Below are positions 24,294 through 30,384 of a stretch of 30,933 nt of DNA, in pieces (the stretch's first letter is position 1; the number at the start of each line of letters is the position of its first letter). Under the pieces are notes generated by a model. The model was not told where the DNA came from, searched no databases, and saw nothing but the letters and a program-made list of their open reading frames with translations. The DNA lies in assembly GCA_964529405.1 (NCBI GenBank), contig CAZGWE010000012.1, positions 1-30,933 on the forward strand. Direction: 5' to 3'. This DNA is from CAZGWE01 sp964529405 (GTDB taxonomy: Bacteria; Patescibacteriota; UBA1384; XYA2-FULL-43-10; 1-14-0-10-43-13). The position numbers were made by a program, and so were the translations under genes.

Positions 24294-24899
24294 CTATTTT
24301 TTGCCCTTGCCATCGGTTCCCTGTTTCAATTTATTCTCAATAATTCCATCTATATCAGTCTGCTCGGCAATTATATAGACGACATACTGCTCAATCCCGA
24401 AGGTATAAGCCGCCATTTCAACATATTCACCGATATTGCGGTTTGTTACCCAGAGGCTTTTTTGAATTTGTAGACACCCCAGTTCCTTCAAGGCGCGTCG
24501 AAAACTATCGCGCTTGCCCTTCCATTTTTCCGGCACATCAAATGAGATAAACCGCTTTTTTCCATCTACTTCAAGCCTCTGACCAATTTTATCTAATATT
24601 TTTAGCTTTGCTTTGTTAGTAAATTTAACGGAATGCTGCCCCTTCTCATCATCTTCGAAAACGAGGTAGCCGCGGGATTTTAGATCATTAAAATGCTTTG
24701 AAAACTTCGATTTTGACCAGCCATCTGTAAAGCCATACGCTTTTCGATAAGCAGCCTTACGATCAAAAGCAATTTCACCCAGGTCTTCGGCTAAATATAG
24801 TAAGTTCTCCAAAAACTGTTTGGTGAAGTTCTTAATCCCTTTTTTAGTAAAAAACTTTTCCTTTTTAGGTTCTTTCCACAGACTCTCCTTCTTTTCCAT
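24294..24899 (-). CDS. PaaX-like regulator with a Cas2-fold C-terminal domain
   Basis: 201 residues. The N-terminal ~100 form a winged-helix-like segment (FDRKAAYRKAYGF, WSKSKFSKHFNDLKSRGYLV, FEDDEKGQHSVKFTNKAKLK). The C-terminal part (KRFISFDVPEKWKGKRDSF, RRALKELGCLQIQKSLWV) matches the ferredoxin-like domain shared by PaaX regulators and Cas2 nucleases. No CRISPR array or cas gene is nearby, so a transcription regulator is favoured. A GGGGG Shine-Dalgarno precedes the ATG. A perfect 9-bp inverted repeat 15 nt upstream suggests autoregulation. The gene is flanked on both sides by copies of the 38-bp palindrome. Confidence 0.7.
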   Translation of the reverse strand: MEKKESLWKEPKKEKFFTKKGIKNFTKQFLENLLYLAEDLGEIAFDRKAAYRKAYGFTDGWSKSKFSKHFNDLKSRGYLVFEDDEKGQHSVKFTNKAKLKILDKIGQRLEVDGKKRFISFDVPEKWKGKRDSFRRALKELGCLQIQKSLWVTNRNIGEYVEMAAYTFGIEQYVVYIIAEQTDIDGIIENKLKQGTDGKGKK

Positions 24900-24913
24900 A
24901 ATACTACCCCCTT

Positions 24914-24936
24914 ATTATTTATCAGTTATAAATAAT
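24914..24936. promoter_or_regulatory. Candidate operator of the PaaX-like gene
   Basis: A perfect inverted repeat ATTATTTAT, 5-nt spacer, ATAAATAAT, directly upstream of the Shine-Dalgarno. It would cover a promoter -10 region, fitting repression by the gene's own product (inference). Confidence 0.55.
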
Positions 24937-25083
24937 ATCGATACTGCAAAAATATAGTTCTATTGTAGTATGTTATGCTTATCAGAAACTAACTAAAAGC
25001 TAAATCATTACATTAAAATTAAGTTGTTGCGAAACTAGTTCTGAATGGCTATTTGATATTACAAGTTTATCATAACTGATACA

Positions 25084-25121
25084 TTCCAGAAATAGATAGC
25101 GATCGCGTGCTATACCTGGAA
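25084..25121. repeat. 38-bp GCGATCGC-centred palindrome, copy 3
   Basis: TTCCAGAAATA left, TATACCTGGAA right, core AGCGATCGC. It lies between the radical SAM terminator and the PaaX-like gene. Confidence 0.8.
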
Positions 25122-25196
25122 TATTGTTTATTAACTATTAACTAGATTTAGGAATTGTGCTTTATTAATTTTCGGATATTTGTGATATTGAGACAC

Positions 25197-25226
25197 AAAA
25201 AAGCCCCGCACTGTGTGGTGCGGGGC
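25197..25226 (-). terminator. Strong rho-independent terminator of the radical SAM gene
   Basis: The minus-strand stem GCCCCGCAC/GTGCGGGGC (arms 25218-25226 and 25203-25211), 6-nt loop, then six T. It lies 38 nt after the stop codon. Confidence 0.9.
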
Positions 25227-25263
25227 CTGCTCTCACCCCCTCTCGTTGATATTTGCCAGCCTG

Positions 25264-26472
25264 TTAGCTGGCATTGTTGTTCTCCGCCGGCACGCGGTAA
25301 GCGCAACCTACGGTATGGACGCCGTCCTGCCCGACGCCCTCGTTGGAGAGGGGCGAGCCGTCCGCGTTGCGAGTGAACCGGCCGTAGCAGCTATAGCAAG
25401 CGGATTTGTCGCCGGGACGATTCCTGTTAGAAAACCGCTTGCAGCTAGCGCACTCTCCCTCGTAAGGCTCCTCGCGGAGCTTGCGGGCGAGATCCGACTC
25501 CCACGACTCTTCGAGTGTGGTGCCGGCCTTGAAATTGCCCAGATCGATGCCAACGGCGCCCACACAGGGGTGGATGTTGCCAAGGTCATCGATGTAACGG
25601 TGGCTGAACCTGCGGTTGCAGGCCACCCCACCGACGTACCCTGGACCCGGCTCCCACTCGACGCCGAACTCGGTTCGGTCGATCTCTCGGAGCTCCAGCA
25701 CTTTTGCCTTGACAAGCAAGTCCGCCGTCTGGAGGGCACAGCTGGCACCGCGGCCGACGTGGAGCACGGTGTCCACATCGAAGATGATGTTGCGGCGGCG
25801 CGCGAAGCGCAGAAGGCTGGCCATCTCATCGTAGTTGGAGAGGCCCGACTCGTCACTCGCCACCATGATGCTGGTGACGATGGCCAGGCGCGATTTGCGA
25901 CCGTATCGCTTGCTCGGCCGGTTGAAACCCATCTTTTGGAGCATCTTCAGCACCTTGTTGCGGCGCTGGCCGTAGTGCCGAACTGTATGCTCCTTGCTGC
26001 TTACAAACCGGTTTTGGAGATCCGGATCAAGGCTGTTGCACTTGATCATGAGCTCCACCGGCAGATCGAGCAGCTGCTTGGCCAGTTCACGAGTGATGAA
26101 CTCCCCTGTCGTGAACAAAGTCACGAACAGATTGAGTTCAGCGCACTTGCGCAGAACTCTGAGCGTGAGCTCGCGGTTCTTGGGATGAAAAGGCTCGCCC
26201 GAGCCGGGAATGCCGACTGTGACGACGCCCATGGCCTTGGCTTCCTCGAGCAGTCGCTCGTAATCAGCCCACTCCATGCTGCCAGGCTTGGCGGTGCCTC
26301 CGCAGGCGAAACAGTAGGTGCAAAACAGATTGCACCACGCAGGCAGACACATCCAAATGGACTTGAGCCCCTCACCGGACAACTCGAGCCCTGCCTGGAT
26401 CCTCATCTCCGGGTCAACCCGAAGAATAAAGCGAACGAACCGAAAGTAGGCGTTTACAATCTTGTTCAGCAT
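25264..26472 (-). CDS. Radical SAM enzyme with Cys-rich C-terminal (SPASM-like) region
   Basis: 402 residues. The canonical CX3CX2C cluster motif is WCNLFCTYCFAC (Cys 47, 51, 54), then the SAM-binding-type GIPGSGEPFHPKNREL. The C-terminal part has many Cys (CNRRF, IHPCVGAVG, CASCKRF, CYSCYG, VGCAYR), likely extra Fe-S clusters as in SPASM/twitch proteins that modify peptides or small molecules. The substrate is unknown. ATG 26472 is chosen since AAGGGG lies 6 nt upstream; ATG 26514 has no such signal. The gene is far richer in G/C (also at third positions) than the genes around it, suggesting transfer. It has a consensus promoter, a folded leader and a strong terminator. Confidence 0.85.
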   Translation of the reverse strand: MLNKIVNAYFRFVRFILRVDPEMRIQAGLELSGEGLKSIWMCLPAWCNLFCTYCFACGGTAKPGSMEWADYERLLEEAKAMGVVTVGIPGSGEPFHPKNRELTLRVLRKCAELNLFVTLFTTGEFITRELAKQLLDLPVELMIKCNSLDPDLQNRFVSSKEHTVRHYGQRRNKVLKMLQKMGFNRPSKRYGRKSRLAIVTSIMVASDESGLSNYDEMASLLRFARRRNIIFDVDTVLHVGRGASCALQTADLLVKAKVLELREIDRTEFGVEWEPGPGYVGGVACNRRFSHRYIDDLGNIHPCVGAVGIDLGNFKAGTTLEESWESDLARKLREEPYEGECASCKRFSNRNRPGDKSACYSCYGRFTRNADGSPLSNEGVGQDGVHTVGCAYRVPAENNNAS

Positions 26473-26514
26473 CGGTTTCCCCTTCTTGAACTCGTTGGCG
26501 CTCAATCGCGCCAT

Positions 26515-26566
26515 TTTTTGATTGCTTTCACGGTGGATGGGGGCGTAAGCCCTCTCTCATCGTGAA
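26515..26566 (-). promoter_or_regulatory. Structured 5' leader of the radical SAM gene
   Basis: Starting about 7 nt after the -10 box, TTCAC pairs with GTGAA, GATG with CATC and GGGC with GCCC. This makes one stacked stem with asymmetric internal loops. A second small hairpin (GGCGC..GCGCC) follows before the Shine-Dalgarno. It may stabilise the mRNA or regulate it. No known riboswitch is recognised. Confidence 0.45.
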
Positions 26567-26572
26567 CATGCC

Positions 26573-26601
26573 ATTATAGCACTTGTTGTCGAATTTGTCA
26601 A
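26573..26601 (-). promoter_or_regulatory. Consensus promoter of the radical SAM gene
   Basis: TTGACA (26596-26601), 17-nt spacer, TATAAT (26573-26578) on the minus strand: a perfect match to the sigma70 consensus. Confidence 0.9.
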
Positions 26602-26625
26602 TACCTTTTCGTCACATTCATTTTA

Positions 26626-26694
26626 ATACTATTATATGTATTAGTGCAATATGTTATCACAGATACCTCTTGACAAACGGATATATAATAGTAT
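26626..26694. promoter_or_regulatory. 12-bp inverted repeat pair in the divergent control region
   Basis: ATACTATTATAT (26626-26637) and its exact complement ATATAATAGTAT (26683-26694) are 57 bp apart centre to centre. The right copy lies between the -35 and -10 boxes of the regulator promoter. The left copy is 25 bp upstream of the radical SAM -35 box. Candidate binding sites for the TrmB-type regulator. Confidence 0.55.
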
Positions 26695-26699
26695 ATAAT
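26670..26699 (+). promoter_or_regulatory. Promoter of the TrmB-type regulator gene
   Basis: TTGACA (26670-26675), 18-nt spacer, TATAAT (26694-26699). The leader to the ATG is about 145 nt. Confidence 0.85.
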
Positions 26700-26735
26700 G
26701 ATTATAGTGACGACGATGACTCGTCAAAGGTTTTT

Positions 26736-26838
26736 CCTCCTAGATTAGGAGGAGGCAGAACTGTTAGACTACCTCACCCTAACCCTCCCCTAAACTAGGA
26801 GAGGGAATAAAAGTAAGCCTTCCCTTGATAAGGGGAAG
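26736..26838 (+). repeat. Three successive hairpins in the TrmB-gene leader
   Basis: CCTCCTA/TAGGAGG (26736-26752), CCCTCCCCTA/TAGGAGAGGG (26783-26805) and CTTCCCTT/AAGGGGAAG (26818-26838), each with a 3-nt loop. The middle one contains CTCACCCTAACCCTC, a repeat type I recall from many bacterial genomes. The last hairpin borders the Shine-Dalgarno and could affect translation. Confidence 0.6.
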
Positions 26839-26850
26839 AGAAAAGGAACC

Positions 26851-27627
26851 ATGGAATTAGAACAAATACTCAAAGGGTTCGATTTAAATGAAAAACAGAT
26901 TAAAGTCTATCTGACTCTGCTTCAAATGGGCGAAGGTACAATTCAGGAAGTAGCCAAAAAAACGGCCATCAAGAGAACTACGGTTTACTCTGTGCTTGAT
27001 ACTTTAATTCAAAGAGGCTTGGTCACGGTCAACAAGAAAGGCAGCCATCGACAGTATCTAGCCGAGGACCCAAAGCGCCTGCCTAACATTTTTAATGAGG
27101 AACGCCGCAAACTCGAAAATCGCCAAAATAGCCTGATTGAGGCTATCCCCATGCTTGCTTCGCTCTATAATGCAGGTGCTACCAGGCCCAAGATTAGTGT
27201 TTACGAGGGTATCGAGGGTATCAAAACCATTTTTGAGGACACTTTGCTTCTACCGCAAGGCACAGAGACATATGCATATGCTTCGTATACTGATGTGCGC
27301 AGCCATCTTGGCGATTATATTTTGGATTACATTAAACGTAGAGTTGATAAGGGCATCACACAGCGTGCTATTGTCGAAGACTCACCGATTGTGCGAGAGG
27401 AGATCATGAAAAATGACGCCAAAGAGTTGCGCCAAACAAGACTGGTTGATAAAGACAGATTCCCTATCCCCTTAGATCAAATCAACATTTATGGTAATAA
27501 GATTTTTATTGCTTCATACACCGACATGATTGCGATCGTGATCGAAAGCGCGCCAATTGCCAAGGCAATGAAGTCTATTTTTGAACTCTCCTGGATTGGG
27601 GCCAAGCAGATCGAGGCGATATCTTAA
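26851..27627 (+). CDS. TrmB-family transcriptional regulator
   Basis: 258 residues. The N-terminal winged helix ILKGFDLNEKQIKVYLTLLQ, with IQEVAKKTAIKRTTVYSVLD and LIQRGLVTV, is the TrmB signature. A coiled coil follows (RRKLENRQNSLIEAIP, about 85-105), then a C-terminal effector domain (KISVYEGIEGIKTIFEDTL to the end). TrmB proteins often sense sugars or other small ligands. AAAAGGAACC precedes the ATG. It is the only sizeable gene on the + strand and is divergent from the radical SAM gene, with inverted repeats between them. It probably controls that gene and itself (inference). Confidence 0.85.
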   Translation: MELEQILKGFDLNEKQIKVYLTLLQMGEGTIQEVAKKTAIKRTTVYSVLDTLIQRGLVTVNKKGSHRQYLAEDPKRLPNIFNEERRKLENRQNSLIEAIPMLASLYNAGATRPKISVYEGIEGIKTIFEDTLLLPQGTETYAYASYTDVRSHLGDYILDYIKRRVDKGITQRAIVEDSPIVREEIMKNDAKELRQTRLVDKDRFPIPLDQINIYGNKIFIASYTDMIAIVIESAPIAKAMKSIFELSWIGAKQIEAIS

Positions 27628-27635
27628 AGAAAATC

Positions 27636-27661
27636 GGGTGGCCACCCTCTCGCGACCACCC
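27636..27661. terminator. Shared hairpin between convergent genes
   Basis: GGGTGG (27636-27641) pairs with CCACCC (27656-27661). It lies between the regulator stop and the receiver-protein stop. There is no clear T-run, so the terminator call is tentative. Confidence 0.35.
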
Positions 27662-27673
27662 CCAGCCCTCCGG

Positions 27674-28030
27674 CTACCGACGCAAGAACGCCAATAGCTC
27701 ATTTATGTCAAACGGCTTCGGAAAAAACAGCCACTCCCGATCTGGCGGAATGTTGATATATTCCCTGTCGCGTCCGCTAGTGATGGCGATCCTGTCGCCA
27801 GAGATGCCATGCCTTTCCGCCGCCAGGCAGACTTCTCTGCCCAAACCCTGCCTCTCCAGGTCGAGGTCGGAAAGGACACTGTCCCTCTTGTCAAGTTGGC
27901 GGATAAGACCAAAGGCCTCCGCCGCAGACTTTGCCGCTAAGACCTCGAATCCTTCCTCTTCGAGTATTATCACCAGCATTTCGAGCCCATCCGGATAGTC
28001 TTCTACCACCAGAACGCGACTCAGACTCAT
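27674..28030 (-). CDS. Stand-alone response-regulator receiver protein (CheY-like)
   Basis: 118 residues forming one REC domain: VLVVEDYPDGLEML (acidic pair at the start), SVLSDLDLE (phosphoacceptor Asp near 55), IAITSG (conserved Thr/Ser) and FFPKPFDINELLAFL (Lys-Pro). There is no output domain, so it would act through protein contacts. AAAGGGG lies 5 nt upstream of the ATG. No histidine kinase is seen in the window. It is more GC-rich than the core genes, like its neighbours from 25 kb on. Confidence 0.88.
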   Translation of the reverse strand: MSLSRVLVVEDYPDGLEMLVIILEEEGFEVLAAKSAAEAFGLIRQLDKRDSVLSDLDLERQGLGREVCLAAERHGISGDRIAITSGRDREYINIPPDREWLFFPKPFDINELLAFLRR

Positions 28031-29032
28031 TATTGCCCCTTTCAGTCATCGCCTCCTAGACTCATCGCTTGCCATACTATTCATAATATCTAATACGCGC
28101 CGGCCAAGCAAACCTTTTACCTCCTTACGAAGTATCCCCCGGCGTCGGGAGATACTGTACTACCTTGAGGCCAAGCACGCCAGACCCCAATCGAGGTTAG
28201 GCTGCTCCAGATCAACTTTCTTCCCTTTGATATGGGGAATTATTTTCCAAAACCCACAGCGCTACCGTGCGTGGGTTGGTTCGAAACCGATCTTGAGCAT
28301 ACCGGAGATTTGCGAAACCTCCCTGTCAATCATTAGAGCAATAAGAAGGGCCGGGCACTGCAGATACGGTCAAAGATCAGTTTCCAACACTTGAAAGACG
28401 TCTCCTTTCCAGAGATGTCTTAAGGTTAACCCGCTTCTAATTTTTTATCAAGCCTAAAAACAAAAAAATCCCTCATTTCACTCGGGATGACAGGTGTCGG
28501 TGAAGAGGGATTTTTTTGATAGGGTGCAAGTGATTTGCGATCTTATCGGGAACTAATATATTTTAATAATTGCCCGGTCGCGTCAACTTACACCCGTAAG
28601 AGGATGTGCAAGCGGTAATTGGCCGTTTGTAGCATCCCTTACCAGATTTATTATCTAGCAAAAGACGTTTTTTGCTTACTTCCTCTTATTTTTTGCTAAA
28701 CTTTTTTCTTTTTCTGTTTTTATTTTTGGTTTAGCTTGTTTGTTCTTGCTTTTTGGCAAGAACGAGCTGGGGGGAAATTTATTCGGCTGCATCTGGCTTT
28801 GGGTCGAATGATCCAAAGTTTCATGCAAGCGTGTTTTAACCGTCTGATTTTAAGATTAAAACATTTCCCTCAAGGCGGGGTGAGCAGTCCCTCCTTCCCA
28901 TCTCGTTCGCGCCAAGTTGTTAAGTAACAAATTAAATCAGTATATATCTTATACCACAATCTGTCAAGGATTAAGCGGTGATATTTTATTGTCTAATATA
29001 GTTGTTTAGTCTAAGACATCTTATTATAAATA
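28031..29032. other. ~1-kb gene-less stretch with several hairpins
   Basis: No convincing coding frame on either strand. Foldable pieces include AAGAC.TCTC../GAGA.GTCTT (about 28394-28422), CCAACCCAC/GTGGGTTTTGG (about 28240-28275), GTATC..GATAC (about 28125-28160), a T-rich tract at 28660-28740 and a perfect hairpin GTTCTTGC/GCAAGAAC at 28742-28763. The 28060-28440 part could be a long leader of the receiver gene or a structured RNA. I cannot identify it. Confidence 0.4.
28462..28517. repeat. Palindromic repeat that forms a two-way terminator
   Basis: AAAAAAATCCCTC (28462-28474) and GAGGGATTTTTTT (28505-28517) are perfect complements. TTCAC/GTGAA pairs inside, and the loop holds TCGGGATGACAGG. 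Its complement contains GTCATCCCGAGTGAA, a member of the GTCAT repeat type seen in uvrD. The T-runs at both ends could stop transcription both ways. Confidence 0.75.
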
Positions 29033-29061
29033 TTTACAAAATAACCAAAACCGCCTATATT
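29033..29061 (+). promoter_or_regulatory. Promoter of the 48-residue microprotein
   Basis: TTTACA (29033-29038), 17-nt spacer, TATATT (29056-29061). Confidence 0.6.
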
Positions 29062-29098
29062 GTAAATATAGCAATACCTTTCAAGGGGGGTGAAAATT

Positions 29099-29245
29099 AT
29101 GGAGCGTAAGCCTTGGTGGCGGGACAGCGTGATTATCGTCAACCTGTTGCTCATAGCCATTTTTTTCTTTGGCAATAGGTACGATCGTCGCAAAGTATGC
29201 CGGAGCCTTCATCCATGGCCCGGCGCCGTGATGGCGGCCATATGA
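29099..29245 (+). CDS. 48-residue single-span membrane microprotein, unknown
   Basis: From ATG 29099 the frame begins MERKPWWRDSVIIVNLLLIA and continues IFFFGNRYDRRKVC before a short tail ending PGAVMAAI. It has a basic/aromatic N-terminus, one membrane helix (about 10-25) and a basic loop. AAGGGGGGTG stands about 7 nt before the ATG, a promoter precedes it and a strong terminator begins at the stop codon. This complete unit makes a real gene likely despite the size. No family recognised. A paired convergent exported protein lies next to it. Confidence 0.65.
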   Translation: MERKPWWRDSVIIVNLLLIAIFFFGNRYDRRKVCRSLHPWPGAVMAAI

Positions 29246-29278
29246 CGGCCGAGCCCGCGCTCGCCGTCTTTTTTTTTG
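29244..29278 (+). terminator. Rho-independent terminator of the microprotein gene
   Basis: The stem GACGG..GAGC/GCTC..CCGTC is followed by nine T and overlaps the stop codon. Confidence 0.9.
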
Positions 29279-29281
29279 TTT

Positions 29282-29316
29282 AAAAAGCCGGCCTGCGGGT
29301 TGCGCGGACCGGCCGG
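29282..29316 (-). terminator. Terminator of the exported Lys/Pro-rich protein gene
   Basis: On the minus strand CCGGCC (29311-29316) pairs with GGCCGG (29288-29293), then C and five T. It is back to back with the terminator of the convergent gene. Confidence 0.75.
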
Positions 29317-29334
29317 ATAGTTTGAGTGGAACAC

Positions 29335-30126
29335 TCACAGCACGAGGGAGAGTAGCAGATAGACCGCTACTGCCGCCGTTAGCGCGAAGATGGTGGCCGC
29401 CGCCAGGCGTAGGACGAAAACGGTGATAGATTCTGCCAGCAGAGCCATAGCCAGTCCTAAGGCAATGGCAAAAACAACAATACCCCAAGCCAGTGCCCGG
29501 TGCCAGCGTGAACGGACTTTGGCCTTGTCCGGTTTCAACGCTTTATTGACTTCTTCTGCTACCTCCTTTTTTTTAACAAAACCTTGCCGATTAAGCCAGG
29601 CTTGGCTGGCATATTTTTGGCGGGCGCCCTTCTCGTGGATGGCGAGACCGCGCCGAAGATCAACGATGGCCCGGCGGGCGCCCCTGTCCGCCGCAGATCG
29701 GGCTACGGGCACAGCCCGCCCTACCCCCGGCGGCTTTCTTGCTGCCGGTTGAGACTTAGCAACCCGATGCTTGCCCGATGGCTTTGACACAACTTTTGCC
29801 CGCGGTTTTAGTCTTGGCTTTGGCTTAACTGCCGGTTCAGCCCGATGCCTGGCTGCCGGCTTGGCGCGATAAACACGGTGGTATTTCGGCTGAACCGGAA
29901 TAAAGTAGCCGGGCAACGGTTGCGGCTCGTAAACGACCGTTCCCCGCTCTCGGCCGGATCCGATGACTCGCATCCTGACTCGGACACGGGTCATAACAGT
30001 CGTTGAATCCTCCGGCTGGAGCGTCGGACCTTCTATTTTAAACTCTTCGCCGGCCGTAACGGCCAACGGCATTATCAAAGCAAAACAGGACAAACTGAAG
30101 CCCAGAACAGCTGCGGTTTTGCGCAT
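29335..30126 (-). CDS. Exported Lys/Pro/Arg-rich protein with two C-terminal membrane helices
   Basis: 263 residues, no family recognised. The signal peptide is MRKTAAVLGFSLSCFALIMP followed by LAVTAGEEF. A short strand-rich part follows (TVMTRVRVRMRVIG), then a long basic low-complexity linker (about 80-150; KPKPRLKPRAKVVSKPSGK). Next comes a charged helical segment (DLRRGLAIHEKGARQKYASQ). The C-terminus has two hydrophobic helices (about 213-260). AAGGGGG lies 6 nt upstream of the ATG. The basic linker could bind the cell wall or nucleic acid (speculation). It converges with the microprotein gene. Confidence 0.65.
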   Translation of the reverse strand: MRKTAAVLGFSLSCFALIMPLAVTAGEEFKIEGPTLQPEDSTTVMTRVRVRMRVIGSGRERGTVVYEPQPLPGYFIPVQPKYHRVYRAKPAARHRAEPAVKPKPRLKPRAKVVSKPSGKHRVAKSQPAARKPPGVGRAVPVARSAADRGARRAIVDLRRGLAIHEKGARQKYASQAWLNRQGFVKKKEVAEEVNKALKPDKAKVRSRWHRALAWGIVVFAIALGLAMALLAESITVFVLRLAAATIFALTAAVAVYLLLSLVL

Positions 30127-30330
30127 TTCTAGCCCCCTTCGCCTCCCGAAAATAGGAGTGGCGGATTCTGGAGAGTCTGGCTTGATTTTCTCTCCAGTGC
30201 GCCGAATGCTGCTGACACGCGTCAGACCGGAGAGAAAAAACCGGACTTTAGACCAATCTTATCAAGATTTAAAAAGAGAGCAATGGATTTTTTACTAAAA
30301 TTTGTCCGCCTTGCAATTGATTTTTTCAAT
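30127..30330. other. Intergenic region upstream of the exported-protein gene
   Basis: About 200 bp with no gene. On the minus strand a weak promoter-like pair (TTGCTC, 16 nt, TAAGAT) lies near 30255-30285. A short inverted repeat, CCGGAGAG..CTCTCCGG-like, and a second, TCTGGAGAG..CTCTCCAG, could fold in the leader. Confidence 0.35.
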
Positions 30331-30366
30331 AAAAAAACGGGCACCCCTACGGGAGGGATGACCCGC
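30331..30366 (-). terminator. Rho-independent terminator of purM
   Basis: On the minus strand GGG..CCCT pairs with AGGG..CCC over a short loop, then seven T. It lies 19 nt after the purM stop. Confidence 0.85.
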
Positions 30367-30384
30367 GCTGTTTCAGCGTGAAGT

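Noticed and set aside
24294..24899. A Cas2 gene of a CRISPR system
   Set aside because: The protein has an added winged-helix part, and no cas1, effector or repeat-spacer array is present. No CRISPR array was seen anywhere in the window.
25213..26565. A 450-codon open frame on the + strand opposite the radical SAM gene
   Set aside because: High GC removes stop codons on the opposite strand. The minus frame has the CX3CX2C motif, promoter, Shine-Dalgarno and terminator; the + frame has none of these.
28270..28300. tRNA or tmRNA T-arm (GGTTCGAAACC)
   Set aside because: No matching acceptor stem or 5' half could be found on either strand.
28660..28763. Replication origin suggested by the T-rich tract and hairpin
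   Set aside because: No DnaA-box cluster and no dnaA, dnaN or parAB gene nearby.
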